In this document: piece by piece, positions 1-13,400 of the stretch
How positions within the stretch are numbered: the stretch's first letter is position 1
Layout: each line of letters opens with the position of its first letter
From: Pteria penguin
Taxonomy: Eukaryota; Mollusca; Bivalvia; Pterioida; Pteriidae
NCBI GenBank assembly: GCA_035048485.1
Contig: CM068593.1
Span: forward strand, 3,546,535 to 3,610,534
Length of the DNA: 64,000 nt
Reading direction: 5' to 3'
Notes under the pieces: generated by a model
What the model saw: only the letters and a program-made list of their open reading frames with translations
What the model was told of the DNA's origin: nothing
Databases searched by the model: none
Program-made: the position numbers and the translations under genes

Positions 1-1330
1 GCTGCCGTCTACATCTAACAAGTCCCAGCCTTTGTGTTGGTGCCTTGTACATTAGCACAATCTCGTTACCATGGCGTTACATAGATAATGTGAATAATCC
101 GATATCAATTTTATTTTAAAGTGTTCTCTCCTGCGACGTGTCATATGATACTCACGTGATCACGTGTTCTCGGTACAAAATCTCGAATGTCTATGTTTTA
201 GTGTGATTTTGTTTGATAAGTAAGAGGAATTAACCGAAAGATTCAGGGGACGGCTTTCTGCCGCGTACATGTCATTCACTCTATAGTGACCTTCACCTTG
301 AACTCAAAGGTTTCCATGACGTTACGTAGGGCTTGTACTTTTGATATTAGTATTGAGTAACTGGGTTCAACACGGACAGACCTAGTGTTCCTTAAGCGGG
401 CGGTTTATTCTCCTATTTTACAAGTACTTTGGTAATCACTGTTAACACAAACAAAAGTGATTCTAACACAAGAATTTCGATCTCTTGAAGTTAAAAAAAA
501 ATAACATGGTGGAAAGGGGGAGGGGTTTGAACACTGGTAACCCCCACCCCACCCCTTTCCCCCTTTTTTGCCTAACAACCATCACTAATATGAAGTCAAT
601 TTAGCCCTTGATAGGTGACAAAGTACATATATTTACATCTAGATCACGTAAAGAGTGAAGAACTTACACCGGGAAGGGGGTTGTCTGTAGGGGAATAACA
701 AGAGAGGAAAGGGATGATGGTGAAACTTGTAAGAAGGCTGAAGCTGTATCAATTGGTATATTTCGATTTAACATTAAATTTGTTTTTGTTACAACATGAC
801 TGTCAGGAGTTGGCTTGATTCAGCGTGTCGGTGTTTGACTCAAAGTAGGGAAATTCTTCCAGGGGTTCTCCGACTCTGTTTAGAGGTCTCCCTGCCTATT
901 TTTCCTGGGGTTCTCCGACTCTGTTTAGAGGTCTCCCTGCCTATTCTACAAATTCATGAACCAATACACCATGCAGGTGCCGCCACTATGTAAGAAAAAT
1001 AATCCTCACATAGATCTGAGGCACTACCAATCACTTGCTCAAACATGATAAGTATCTTAAAAGAAACACACTGCATCAGGTAGATACATAACGTAAAGTG
1101 TGCCATAGAGGTGCCGCCATCAACACACTTTATGTGTCATCTTTATGTGACATTTAAAAATAAACAATCTCAGTGGACGTTTTCACGTTGACGAAATCGC
1201 AATAATCAGTCATGTTGTATCATTGCATTTTCAAGAATTTTCACCATTTTGGTTGGAGGTTTTGCATTCAAGCAACTCACAGGTGCCGCCAACACCAACA
1301 CCCCCCAACCGCCACCCCCAATTAGGTAAA
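1..1330. other. Non-genic DNA, no gene recognised
   Basis: No convincing exon is visible. A 46-bp direct tandem duplication lies at about 855-945 (shared core GGGGTTCTCCGACTCTG). The motif AGGTGCCGCC occurs three times (near 975, 1110 and 1281) without an obvious role. Short open frames here have no protein-like character. Confidence 0.5.
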
Positions 1331-1339
1331 ATAAATGGT

Positions 1340-1502
1340 AGCTATGATATGTATCATTCTATATATAAAAGATATAATGTGAATGAATTACGGTATATAA
1401 CGAATATCGTATCACTAAATTACGAAATATAATGAATATTGTATCAATCATTCACGAAATATAATGAATATCATATCAGTCATTCAAGCAATATCAATCA
1501 AT
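1340..1502. repeat. ~32-bp AT-rich satellite, first block
   Basis: Degenerate tandem copies of a unit containing AATATAATGAATATCRTATC and an ATCAATCAYTCACG-like spacer. The same unit recurs at 3430-3735 and 5220-5690. Confidence 0.7.
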
Positions 1503-2837
1503 CATGGTTATATTATAGTCATAGAATTTTCAACCCTTAGAGAGAATTTGTATGTTTCAGATGCCAAAAAAAAAAAAAGAATAACGCACCGAGACGTTGC
1601 GTCATCATATATAGGTCAAATAATGCTCATGTGACATGACCTGCCATAGAAACACAGTGACCTATATCGTCATATTTATTTAGGTCAGACTATTGCACGT
1701 CATATTTATTAAGGTCAGACTATTTAAGGCCATATTACTTTGAGATCTTCAAACATTTGCGAACCAGTTGTCAGCCACAACTCTCACCTCAGTGTGATTG
1801 GTCCTCGCGGAATCGTTCGACGCCCTCTTGTTAGAATTGCAAGAAATAAGATCTATTTATAAAATCTATCTACGCCAAGGGGGTGGGGGCGACTTTCAGG
1901 TGTTAATTGGAAAGCTATATGTCATTGGCCATCTTCATGACCTAACACAGAAAACTATATCTTTTATAGAAAAAGATCAGAGCTAATTTCATTATTGGAA
2001 TATATGCAAAGGTGTGAAACGCTAGGATTTTTTTCAATACAAATACTTAATTTAATGGTCTTTATCGGATTCTGTGAGCATTTACTCTCCTTGTCAGTAC
2101 AATAAAACCTGCGTGAACGGTCAGTGCCGTTTAAAGGGCTTCTTGCTTATGGAAGTCGGTTTTTAATTCTGTTTTATATTTTCTTGCGAAATTAATATTT
2201 GCCTCAAAGTTAACCTCTGTAAAAGAGATTAAAGCTGTTATACCCTATGTTCGCATATTATAGGTAAATTTGTTCTAAACTGTTTTGATTATATGTATAA
2301 GCCTAAAACATATTTAAAAAAGGCCCTTACAAATGTTGTGATCAGATTCGTCATATTAAGTGAGATATGGCTGTCTAAAGCGCGATGTTTGTAAACAGAA
2401 TGTTTACAACCAACTTATCACGTCATCTAATTTGGAAGCCGCGTCATGGAGGGCGAGGTAAATCAACTTGACGAGTAACTTCTGCATTCAAGTCTGCTAA
2501 AGTTAGTATTTACTGAAATTGTTTTCTTTTGGAGTCTCCCTTCGTCGTATTTGTTTTGATTAAACTGCGCATGCGCGAAGTCAGGGTACAGTTGTATTTA
2601 TGGAATATCCTCTTTATTTACGAAGTATGTTCTTTTTATTTTGATATCTCCGAAGGTATGAAGCAACAAAAAATGTTATTAACCCAAAGTTCATAACTTC
2701 AGCCATACGAGAAAAATCTAGTTTTTGTTTCACATGCTTTAGTTTTTGAAATTTATACCGAATTGTAAGGTATACAACTTTAAGTCTAATGGTGACCTCA
2801 ATGCAGAGGTTTTGTCTTAAATGTGATCTCTCACTTC

Positions 2838-3428
2838 TCACCGAGGCATCTTAACCGAGAATTGACAGAGGTTAGAATGCACAGTGGGTTCCAGCGTAGC
2901 GCTGTGACCCACACTCTCACCGAGGCCTATTAACCGAGACTTGACAGAGGTTGGAATGCACAGTGGGCTTCAGTATAGCACTGTGGCACACACTCTCAAC
3001 TAGGCCTATTAACCGAGACTTGACAGAGGATGGAATGCACAGTGGGCTTCAGTATAGCACTGTGGCACAATCTCTCACCGATGCCCCTTTACCGAGACTT
3101 GACAGAGGTTAGAGTGGGCAGTGGGTTTCAGTATAGCGCTGTGGCACACACTCTCACCGAGGCCCCTTTACCGAGACTTGACAGAGGTTAGAGTGCACAG
3201 TGAGTTCCATTGTAGCGCTGAGGCACACTCTGACCGAGGCATCTTAACCGAGACTTGACAGAGGTTAGAATACACAGTGGGTTCCAGTGTAGCGCTGTGG
3301 GGTTCCAATGTAGCGCTGTGATCCACACTCTCACCGAGGCCTCTTAACCGAGACTTGACAGAGGTTAGAGTGCACAGAGGGTTCCAGTGTAGCGCTGTGA
3401 CCCACACTCTCAATGAGGCTCCTTAACC
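2838..3428. repeat. ~79-bp minisatellite, about 7-8 copies
   Basis: Units contain CTCTCACCGAGGCC, TTAACCGAGACTTGACAGAG, GTGCACAGTGGGTTCCAG and TAGCGCTGTG. Copies diverge by several percent and one is partly duplicated near 3290-3320. Related units recur at 4660-4940. Confidence 0.8.
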
Positions 3429-3429
3429 G

Positions 3430-3735
3430 AGATATAATAAATAACGTATCAATCTACCACGATATATATAAATGAATATCACATTAATCAATCACGAAAT
3501 ATAATGAATATCGTTTCCATCTATCACAACATATATAATGTACATCATATCGATCTGTCACGAAATATACTGAATATCGTATAATTCATTCACGAAATAC
3601 ACTAATCAATCTATCACGATGTAAAATGAATATCGTATCAATCAGTCACGATATATAATGAATATCATATTAATTTATCACGATATATAATGAATATCAT
3701 ATCAATTAATCACGCAATATAATGAATATCAATCA
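3430..3735. repeat. ~32-bp AT-rich satellite, second block
   Basis: Tandem copies of the ATATAATGAATATCGTATCA unit separated by CACGATAT or CACGAAAT spacers. It immediately precedes the second copy of the 700-bp unique segment. Confidence 0.75.
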
Positions 3736-4444
3736 TGGTATATTATAGTCATAGAATTTTCCATCCTTCGAGTGAACTCGTATGTTTCAGATGCAAAAAA
3801 GGGGGAAACGCACCAAGACGTTCCGTCATCATATATAGGTCAAATAATGCTCATGTGACATGACCTGTCATAGAAACACAGTGACCTATATCGTCATATT
3901 TATTTAGGTCAAACTATTGCACGTCATATTTATTAAGGTCAGACTATTTAAGGCCATATTACTTTGAGATCTTCAACCATTTGCGAACCAGTTGTCAGCG
4001 ACAACTCTCGCTTCAGTGTGATTGGTCCTCGCGGATTCGTTTGATGCCCTCTTCTTAGAATTTACAGGAAATGAATCTTTTTATAAAATCTGTATACGTC
4101 AAGGGGGTGGGGTCGACTTCCTAGTGTTAATTAAAAACCTATATGCCATAAGCCACCGTCACGACCTAACACAGAAAACTATATATTATAGAAAAAGATC
4201 AAAGCTAATTTCATTTTTGGAACATGTAAAGGTGCGAAACGCTAGGATTTTTTCCAATACAAACACTTGTCTTTAATGGTCTTTATCGGTTTCTGTGAGC
4301 ATCTACTCTCCTTGTCAGTACAATAAAACCTGCGTGAACGGTCAATGCTATTAAACAGTTTCTTGCTTATGGAAGTCGGTTTTTAATTCCGTTTTATATT
4401 TTCTTGCAAAATTAACCTTTGTCTCGAGGGTAACCTCTGTAAAA

Positions 4445-4645
4445 GAGATTTAGAGTAATCGTGACATTGATGTAGAGGTTTTGTCTAATTGTGACCTCGA
4501 TTCAGAAGTTTTGTCTAATGGTGACCTCGATGCAGAGGCTTTGTCTTATGGTGACCTCGATGCAGAGGTTTTGTCTAATGGTGACCTCGATGCAGAGGAT
4601 TTGTTTAATGGTGACCTCGATGCTGAGATTTTGTCTTAAATATGA
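4445..4645. repeat. 30-bp minisatellite, 6-7 copies
   Basis: The unit contains TAATGGTGACCTCGATGCAG followed by AGGTTTTGTC. A single diverged copy near 2788-2820 marks the same position in the first higher-order unit, so this array expanded locally. Confidence 0.8.
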
Positions 4646-4659
4646 TTTCTGTATAGTGG

Positions 4660-4940
4660 CACTGTGGCCTACACCATGGCCCCTAAACAGAGACTTGACA
4701 GGTGAGAGTCTAAAGTGGATTCCACACTCTCACTGAGGCCTCTTAACCGAGACTTGACAGAGGTTAGAGTGCACAGTGGGTTCCAGGGTAGCGCTGTGGC
4801 CAACACTTTCACCAAGGCGTCTAAACCCAAACTTGACAACAGAAGTGAGAGGCTACAGTCGGTTCCAGTACAATGTACCTATCTGGCCACCGAGACCGCT
4901 AAACCGAGACTTGACAGAGGTCAGAGGTTACAGTGAGCAG
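4660..4940. repeat. ~79-bp minisatellite, second block, about 3-4 copies
   Basis: Same family as the block at 2838-3428 (TTAACCGAGACTTGACAGAG, GTTCCAG). Copies here are more diverged. Confidence 0.7.
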
Positions 4941-5215
4941 GGATCGTAGGGTAAGGAGTGAAGTGGCTGCAGGTGTTTTTTTAAATGAGAAGGTGGGAAG
5001 GCACAAATGGCTTTCCCGTCCCTAACTTCTAGCAGTGCTTACGCGTGAGCGCGCATTTTATGTATAAATCATAAAAGGCGACTTCATGTCTCTCAAGTGA
5101 GGATATTGTACCCTTACACTTTACTCCACGTGTGAGTTTCAGCGCGGCATTTATAATCACTGGGGCAGCGGCTGCTGTTCGAACTAAAAGAAACTGAGCC
5201 TAAAGTGACACTGTA

Positions 5216-5690
5216 TAATTGATATGATATCAGTATATTACGGTACATAATGAATATCGTATTAGTCAGTCACGAAATATAATGAATATCGCTTCAATCT
5301 ATCACACCATATAATGAATATTGTATCAATTAATCACAACAAAATAATGAATATCATATCAATCTATCACAACATATAATGAATATTATATCAATCTATT
5401 ACAACATATAATGAATATCATATCAATCTATCACGATATATAATGAATATCGTATCGATCTGTCGCTTTATATAATGCATATCATTTCAATGAATCGCGA
5501 AATATAATGAATATCGTATCAATCTATCACAGCATATAATTAATATTATATCAGTTAATCACGATATATAATGAATATCGCATCAGTCTGAAATAATGAA
5601 TATAGTATAATTCAATCACGAAATATAATGAATACCATATCAGTCTATCACGATGTATAATGAATATCGTATCAATCTATCATGGTAATT
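5216..5690. repeat. ~32-bp AT-rich satellite, third block
   Basis: About 14 tandem copies of the ATATAATGAATATCRTATCA unit, the longest of the three blocks. It leads into the third copy of the 700-bp segment. Confidence 0.75.
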
Positions 5691-6190
5691 TATAGTCATA
5701 TAATTTTCAATCTTTGGGGCGAACTACGATGCAAAAAAAAAAAAAAAAAAGAAATTGAAATCACTCGGAGAGGTTCCGCTGTCATTTATAGGTCAGATAT
5801 ATAGGTCAAATAATCTTCTTGTGGTATTACAGAGTGTGATCATGTCATAGAAACACCGTGACCTATATCGTCATATTTAGGTCAGACTATTGCACGTCAT
5901 ATTTATTAGGGTTAGGCTATACAAGTCCTATTGTTCACAGATCTTCAGCCATTTGCGAACCAGTCGTCAGCCACAACTCTCGCTTCATTGTGATTGGTCC
6001 TTGCTGAATAGTTCGACGCCCTCTTGATAGAATTGTAAGAAATACAATCTTTTTATAAAATCTGTCTACGCCAAGGGGGTGGGGGCGACTTCTAGGTGTT
6101 TATTAGACATTTATATGTCATTGGCTACTTTCAAGACCAGGAAGCTATTCATATTATGGAAAAAGGTCAAAGCTATTATATAAAAAGGTA

Positions 6191-7382
6191 TTGAAGGAGA
6201 GGACTTGATCGAAAAGGGTGGTGGAGGGGCATGCTTAAGTGTCCTTTATACGGAAGTGACCTTTGTACACAGATTCATTGATAATCCACTTTTCTGCTGA
6301 AAAATTGGATCTGTGTATTCGAACGAACTCAAACTATATTGAAAGTGAACTACGCTACAAATCCATTGTCTAAGATATTTTTCTAGAAAGATGTAAATTC
6401 CAGGCAAAATCCAAGTAAATTCCAGGTGAAGTCCAAATAAAATCCAGGTAAAGTCCAAGTAAACTAATCCAAATGAACGCAGACGCGTATCCAGAAGTTT
6501 TGTCGGAGAGGAGAGACACCCCCCCCCCCCACCCCCAGTGAACTTTCCGAGAGAGGGTCCACCTAGCGTAAAATTACTTATTTTACATAGAAAAATAACA
6601 AGAACAAGTCAGGGTAGGTCCAAACCCTTTGTCCACTCCTCTCAGGCTGGGTCCAAACCCTCTGTCCACTCATCTCAGGCTGGGTCCAAACCCTCTGCAT
6701 CTGCGAACGGACACACTGAAGTCCAAGAAACTACAGTACAGTTCACCTCCTTCTTCATCAAATACTCTGCACTTAGACAGGGGTCGATGTTCATTTCGTG
6801 ATCAAATTTAATCTTGTCACCACATTTAAGGGACCAAGTCGTAACAGTGTAGCGAAGAGCTGAGCTCGCTGAAGGCAGAGCTGTCAAGTTGGGCGACTCG
6901 GTGTAAATTCTCTGCGTAACTCCTCATCAAATGACCGCAGTACAAACAGAAAGCAAAATTAATGATCATTAAAATTCATTCTGAATTCGTTATAAATCAT
7001 TGTTGTTTAAACAAAGGTGTTTTATCGCCCTAATACAGTAAAAATGCCTGCTATAAATCACCATCAGACGAATCAAATATAAATATATAAATATATATAT
7101 ACATGTTCTCCTTGAATTATATGTCGACTTCAGACCTTGATATTGTGGACTGTGTTTTGTCTTGAAGTTAAGGGGAAATCAGTCAGTGCTTGATCTGTAG
7201 TTAATTACGTACAATCAAAAATCTCTGAACAGGAATTTTGTATGTTCACGTTTTCGTCCATATTCATATTTTGATTTTATACAGCTTCTTCATGCTGGGT
7301 TGCTGGTAGAAGATTTTGGAATTCTTTGTTTGGAAGTTTATGATTTTTAGCATATAATATATTGCCGTCTTTCTTTTTTCAG
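6191..7382. other. Intergenic or upstream region of the zinc-finger gene, small repeats
   Basis: Contains a short array of 12-14 bp CCAGGTAAAGTCCAAGTAAA-like units at about 6390-6475 and three ~34-bp copies of a TCTCAGGCTGGGTCCAAACC unit at 6610-6700. A pyrimidine tract ending in AG at 7381-7382 is the probable splice acceptor of the first coding exon of the downstream gene, so part of this stretch is probably intron. Any upstream non-coding exon was not identified. Confidence 0.5.
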
Positions 7383-7425
7383 TTGTCTACAATGACGTAT
7401 CCAGTGACTTCTGTGCGTTTTGGGA

Positions 7426-10400
7426 ATGAAAAACTTGAGCAGCAATGAGTCTAGCCTGCCATCCCCTCAGAGCCCCTATATGAACTGGTCCAGGGACAAC
7501 GTCATGATGGGTCAGAAAGGCGCGAATACGGGCGACGAACCGCGGAGGATTCTGGTCAAGCAGGAAGCTGTAGACGAGGACAGCAACCAGGGAAGGTGAG
7601 ACAATCTCGGGTCCACTGTAAATAATATCGTAAAATCTCGTGATGTTAACATCTTCCCTCGAGATTTCACGAAAAATCTGAAATTAAGAACAATGCTTTT
7701 ATCTAACAAACATTATACTTAGAGCCCCTTTCTAAATGCAGAAGTAACTGTGTAATAGAAAGAGTTTCTATTTTTGCGTGAATCGGCATAGAACAATCGC
7801 TGAAATGCTTGACTCATGACCGAAAAGTCCTGGGTTGGAATCCCGCCGGTGGCGGTTAGTGACGGTGTTCTGTTGGTTGAGATTGTATACAATGAGGTGA
7901 CACGTGAAAGATCCCTCACTGCTTCGGATGGGTCCGTGACATAGGTATAAATTTCTGTGCAATTATCTTAAGCTTGGTGTGACGTAAAAACCTCTAACAA
8001 AACATGTACATGTATTTTAAGTATAAGACATGGTGATATATATAGAAGTAAAATATGTTATCAAAAATATAAGTCACTGTCTTTCAAATTATAAGGGATG
8101 GCTGATTTCGCAGAGGGAGAGAGAAGATTCTGTTCTCTGTATCATGTGCTCTGATTGGATGAAATTATGGAAAACTTTATTTCAAATTATAAATCAATAT
8201 TTAATCTAATGTAAAATGCAATTTAATATAATTACCCTAGTGAATTTTTTTTTCATGATATAGTAAAAATTTGTCTACCTTTGAAATTTTGGTGTGTCAG
8301 GGGACCCCCAAGATTTTCTCAGATGTAATGTATGGACCCTTTCACTGTTGTCGCGGGACTAAAATTTTGGTTGGCAAAACGATAACTGTTCCTGCATAAT
8401 GACGTCGAAGACAATCAATTTTTTATTATGACGTCAAGAATTTTAAGGGAAACGTTATCATTTACCAGCCAAAATGTTAATCCCGTAGTAACAGTGAAAG
8501 AATCTATATAAGCTATGGTTATCGGTTAAAATTTCAAAAAGATGACAGGGCCATAAACATTATGGTTCATGGTTTATAAATAGCCAAGATAAAGAAAGTT
8601 GTTTTCTTGTTGAAACTTAACAAATTGAACGTTGGAGCCTATGACAACAGAAATTACCATATTTTAACCACAAATTTGATTCGCCCGGAAACGTTTATGG
8701 CAGCGGAAAACGCCATAAAAATGAAAGAGATTTTCCTTGTCTGCTGAGTACGTTTTTCCCTCCATACATTTTACTTCTCAACTTAGACTTTGATATTTTT
8801 ATCATATTTAATTCTAAAATGAAAGTATACCATTTTGTTTACTTGACTTCTGCAGGCAACTGTCGTGTTCTAATTTTTTGAATTTACTTGGGGATGGTAA
8901 AGACATGTACAAAAATTAGAACATGTCACTACCTCCTCGTAATCACATTGATTCAAGTTACTCATTCAGGAGATAAAGTATCAACCATCCCCCGCCTCCA
9001 GTTTTTGCTCCCGAGTAGTATTACCCCGGATGTAAAACCGTGGTAGCTAAGTTGATGACGTCATTAACTCCTAAGTGTGATGTCATATACCTCGGAGAAC
9101 CTCAGATTTAATCTAAAAATAGACCTTTTTCCTTTAACTGCGGAGCTGTAACATTGGACGGCAAATTGATTAACGTTCCCTCCAATTTTATTACGTCATA
9201 ATGTATTCTGACGTCATTCTGATTGATTTGGAGGGAACGTTTATGATTTTGCCGTCCAATGTTTCAGCTCCGCAGTTAAAGGAAAAAGGTCTATAAAGAT
9301 TGCCGAGTGTATTATTAAACACCTTAGAGTTATCCATGGTGTGTACTGAACTTTATTTTACATTGCGTATAGGAAGACTTCTTCTGCTTGATTGCAGCGT
9401 TCGCCTTGTATAGATCCCTTCACTATTATTGCGGAAATAACGTTTTGGTTGGCAAATGATAAGGTTTCCCGTCATAATGAAGAATTGATGGTCTCTGACG
9501 TCATTGCGCGGGAACGGTTATGATTTTGCCAACGAAAATGTCATCCCCGCAGTATTAGTGAAATGGTCTATTTATGTCGTTGTTTTCATAAATTACTTAA
9601 AACTAATGGAACCGGTAGATGTTACTATAAACCATCCCGAGAGTGGTCGAGTCTAACGATATTCTATCACTGTATTCAGTTTTTTTTTTTTTTATATAGG
9701 AGGATTTAGTAAGGCGATTTGTCTGCCCTTGATTAGAACTCTCCTACATTCTGTATATCAGGGCCGGGTCTAAAAGCAAGATTATTCCTTGACTGACCCT
9801 ATCTCGCTATGGTTAACTAGCCATACAAATGAGATAACTGAATTAAATTAGCTGTATTGCACAACTTTAATACCATTCCTTTCTCCCTTCCGGGGACTAC
9901 CCGAATAAACAAGAGCAGATAACTCTCCTTAATAAACCGTCCTGGGGCCAGTTGTTCGAAACTTTAACCACTGGTTAAGCTAACCAATGGCTAAATTTCA
10001 TCTGATTTTATCTTTGAAATTAGAAGACTTTATGCCATAGTATATGTACTGATTTGTAGCATATGAAACAAGCTTTGTAAAGTAATTCAGATTTTCATAC
10101 TATAATCTTCAAAATTAAATTACTTGTCTCTAAATCTTTAACCACGTTTCGAACAACTGGCCCCTGTTGTTTATTTTACATTACACCTTATCACCCTTAT
10201 GTGGTGCAGTGTACCTTTGCACTTGACCCATGCGCAGCAGTGAGGGTTCTGTTAGTGCCACGTCTACCGTAACAAAGGACCTCGAGTTTTACTATCTCAT
10301 CCAAAAGACAAGGCACTCACGAACAGTAGGTAAGATATGACTTGAACTGAGGACATCCCTGTCACGAATCAAGCATCTTATCAAAGAGTTATGCGAGCCC

Positions 10401-13400
10401 CGCATCAACCTGTTCGTACGTTTTGGTTTTGATTTGTTTTTCAGCTTTTTTAATCGTAAATAGCCACGAATTTAACAAAAATAGTGAAATATCACAGCCA
10501 ATTTACCCGCTCTTTTTTCCAAGAAATTGCTTAAAATGTGTGAACTCCTTCACGGTGAATACAGGGCTACAATCTCTTGTAAAGGTAGATGAAAAACCTT
10601 ACTTTCTATTGGATAACAATGATTGGTATTATCCTTTATAGGTCGAGTACTGAGTTGCCAAAGGTGAGCGTCAGACCTTTCCGACAATTTCTTGGAATAG
10701 AGAGCCATGCAGAGCTTCCGAAGCAGCACAGCGACCCTGGTGGTCGCGTGGCCAAGGAAGGCAACTACGACATCGACAGCGCGCATTATCTGTTCTCACC
10801 GTTTAGCGAGTCAGAGGAAGAGCGCAGAGAGAGGAGGAAGGTAGTGGAGCGGTACAATGTGGATACATTAACATCATCGCAATGGGAGTCCAGCATTCAG
10901 CATAGGTCCATTCTACGTCATCCGTATAATGCCAGCGCGCCAAATCTACTGCATCAGCAGCATCACGAGGAGATGACGTATCAGTACCGCGAAACTGTCA
11001 TATCATCGCCGATACATCGTGAGAAGTCTGCCGAGTGTTTACGAAGGGATTTTTCATCCGGAAGTAGTGTAACGTCATTCGAGCATCACGATAAAAGCTA
11101 CCGTCATAGTTTGTCTAGATCACCGTGTCGGAATAGAGCGAAATCGCCCCGGTGTTTGAAACAGGAATTATTTCGATATGGTCCAAAATTAAAACGGAGT
11201 GACGACTCGATGACGTCACAGAGTCATTTCTCAGACATTAGTGGGTCAGAGGATAGTCCGAGCAGCCGCGAGCCGTCGCCGTTTACGAGGGACATTCACA
11301 ACGTTCCGATGCACAGCATACATATCAGTTCGCCGGGGCATTCTCCGGCCGTCTCCACGGACTCTCGCGACGAAAGCGTGGACAAGGAGGAAAGGAGAAT
11401 CATCCATCAACCCACCAGTATAGTAATCACGACAGAGGACGATCAAGTCACGACCGTGAAAAGTCCCACTGAGCATGCGCCAAAGAAACAAGAGTTATTA
11501 GACTTTGGAACGTTAAATAAAGAACAAATTAGTATACCTGGGAATTATAAGAAGTACCTACACGCTAGATATATCAAGTCGCAGTCGTCGTCATCGACCG
11601 ACACGTCTTCTTTTGAACGGTCATCGATTGACCACTCTCAAGAAAAGTCGGACATTCCCGGTACAGGATCATTCGAAAGTCAGTCTTCGTTCGATGTACA
11701 AGTTCCGAAGGAGAAACAAATCCAGGTCCTTCAGGACACTGGGAATTTAAGTGCATTAAAACTGTCGGAGTCCTCAACGTCTTCGTCGTCATTCGAACGC
11801 AAATCCTTTGAGATGATACAGCAAGGGAGCGAAGATAACGACGTGTTTATGACGCCACGGAAATCACCCTCCCCGCCGCATAAAATTGCGGCCCTCCCCG
11901 CCTCAGGTGAACCCGTCGATCTCTCTAACGCCCAACACGAGCAGCAGCACGTATCTCGGTTAAACCGAGAACAATCTCAGCACGAGATCTCTCAGCTCTC
12001 CGTACCGAGACAGCCATCCCCGTTTCCTTCGCCTCCTGCACAATCTTCTGAACAACCGTTGTATAGAATTCCTATCCTCAACATGCCTCGGTTTCCTCAG
12101 AACGAGAAGATGTCAAAAACTACCAGCGATGCTGACATGATGAATTCATCCTCCCATCCGCGACAGCAGTATCCTTCGTATCTTCATCCTTCAGCGTCCC
12201 CGCATCATTCACCGGGCGTCCACACTCATCCTTACCTCTCACCTGCGCAAACAGTTTTGTGTTCCGTGCCGGAAGGCGGTCATATTTTCAACTTTAACCT
12301 CCCGAGTCCGTTTTCAGAAGGATTTTATTCCGACCCAGAATATCTATCGCCCAGCCCGATGTCACCTGGCGTACATTTTGCATTCCCTCCGAGAGCGACT
12401 ATGGTGAACTCAATGTCTGAATTGAATAGACTTGCGGTGTCCCCTAGAGCGCTTTTCCCTAGTCATTCCCATTCCTATATTCCCTCTAAACTTTCCCCTC
12501 ACTCCCAAAGTCCGGCATTCATGGACAGCAAACAGAAGTCGCAGGAAAGCAGAGCGCATGCGGACACGGACGCTTATCTGTGCCCGGTGTGTGGACAGGT
12601 TTTCCCGTCATATGACAATTTAGCGAAACACATGGCAAAGCATCTACCCACGGAAACGATACGACAGTCCGATAACAACAAGATTCATTTCTGCAAAGTG
12701 TGCAATCGGAGTTTCTCGCGTAGCGATATGTTAACGCGCCATATGCGGCTACATACGGGACTTAAACCTTACGAGTGTGGCGACTGCGGACAGGTGTTCT
12801 CGCGGAGTGACCACCTGAACACGCATAAACGCACTCACACGGGAGAAAAGCCTTATAAATGTCCGCAGTGTCCCTACGCGGCCTGTCGGCGAGACATGAT
12901 CACACGACACTTGCGCACGCATCAAAAGAAATCCTCGAAACGCAAATACCTATCTGTACCCGAAGGTCAAGGTGATTTGAGGAAAGGTTCCTTATCTAGC
13001 TTAGAAACAACAGATTCACAAGATCTCGCGCCGACGTACTCTCAGTCCAGTGTCGACAGCACCGACTTGGAGTCAGTATCACGACAAGGGTCATTAAACA
13101 CGGGAGATAGTTTTGAAAGAAATTTACCTATTTCCCGGGGAGATAGCGGCGTCTCCCGAGGTGATAGTACATTATCAAGAGGTGATAGTACGGACAGCAC
13201 GTTACATACCGAGGAAACGGTGTACGACCGAGTGTACAAAGCACCTGCGATACAAAAAGAATGTTCTATAGATTCAACCTATGGATATAGAAAACAGAGA
13301 CAGTGGTCCAGCTTCGAGAGTCTCGATCTGGAAGAAAGGTCATTCCAAGGAGATTCGTTCGTGGAAAGTACGATTTACGAAAACGAGGCTGTAGATTCCA

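Larger units (their letters stand above)
1333..6190. repeat. Higher-order tandem repeat, three units of about 2 kb
   Basis: Three successive units share the same order of parts: a ~32-bp satellite, then ~700 bp of unique-looking DNA, then (first two units) a 30-bp motif and a ~79-bp satellite. The unique part starts near 1503, 3732 and 5680 in each copy (ATTATAGTCATAGAATTTTC or a close variant). Within it, AGGTCA-type half-sites recur at the same places in each copy. The third copy ends near 6190. Sub-arrays have expanded independently: the 30-bp motif is single near 2790 but repeated about six times near 4450-4640. No coding function is seen. Confidence 0.8.

Noticed and set aside
1798..4276. 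Similar 62- and 84-codon frames at 1798 and 4022
   Set aside because: They are copies of the same higher-order repeat, start at a non-ATG codon, and the third copy has an in-frame stop.
10589..10641. Upstream ATG extending the zinc-finger exon
   Set aside because: It lies before the acceptor at 10641; the exon at 7426-7595 joins in frame and supplies a better start.
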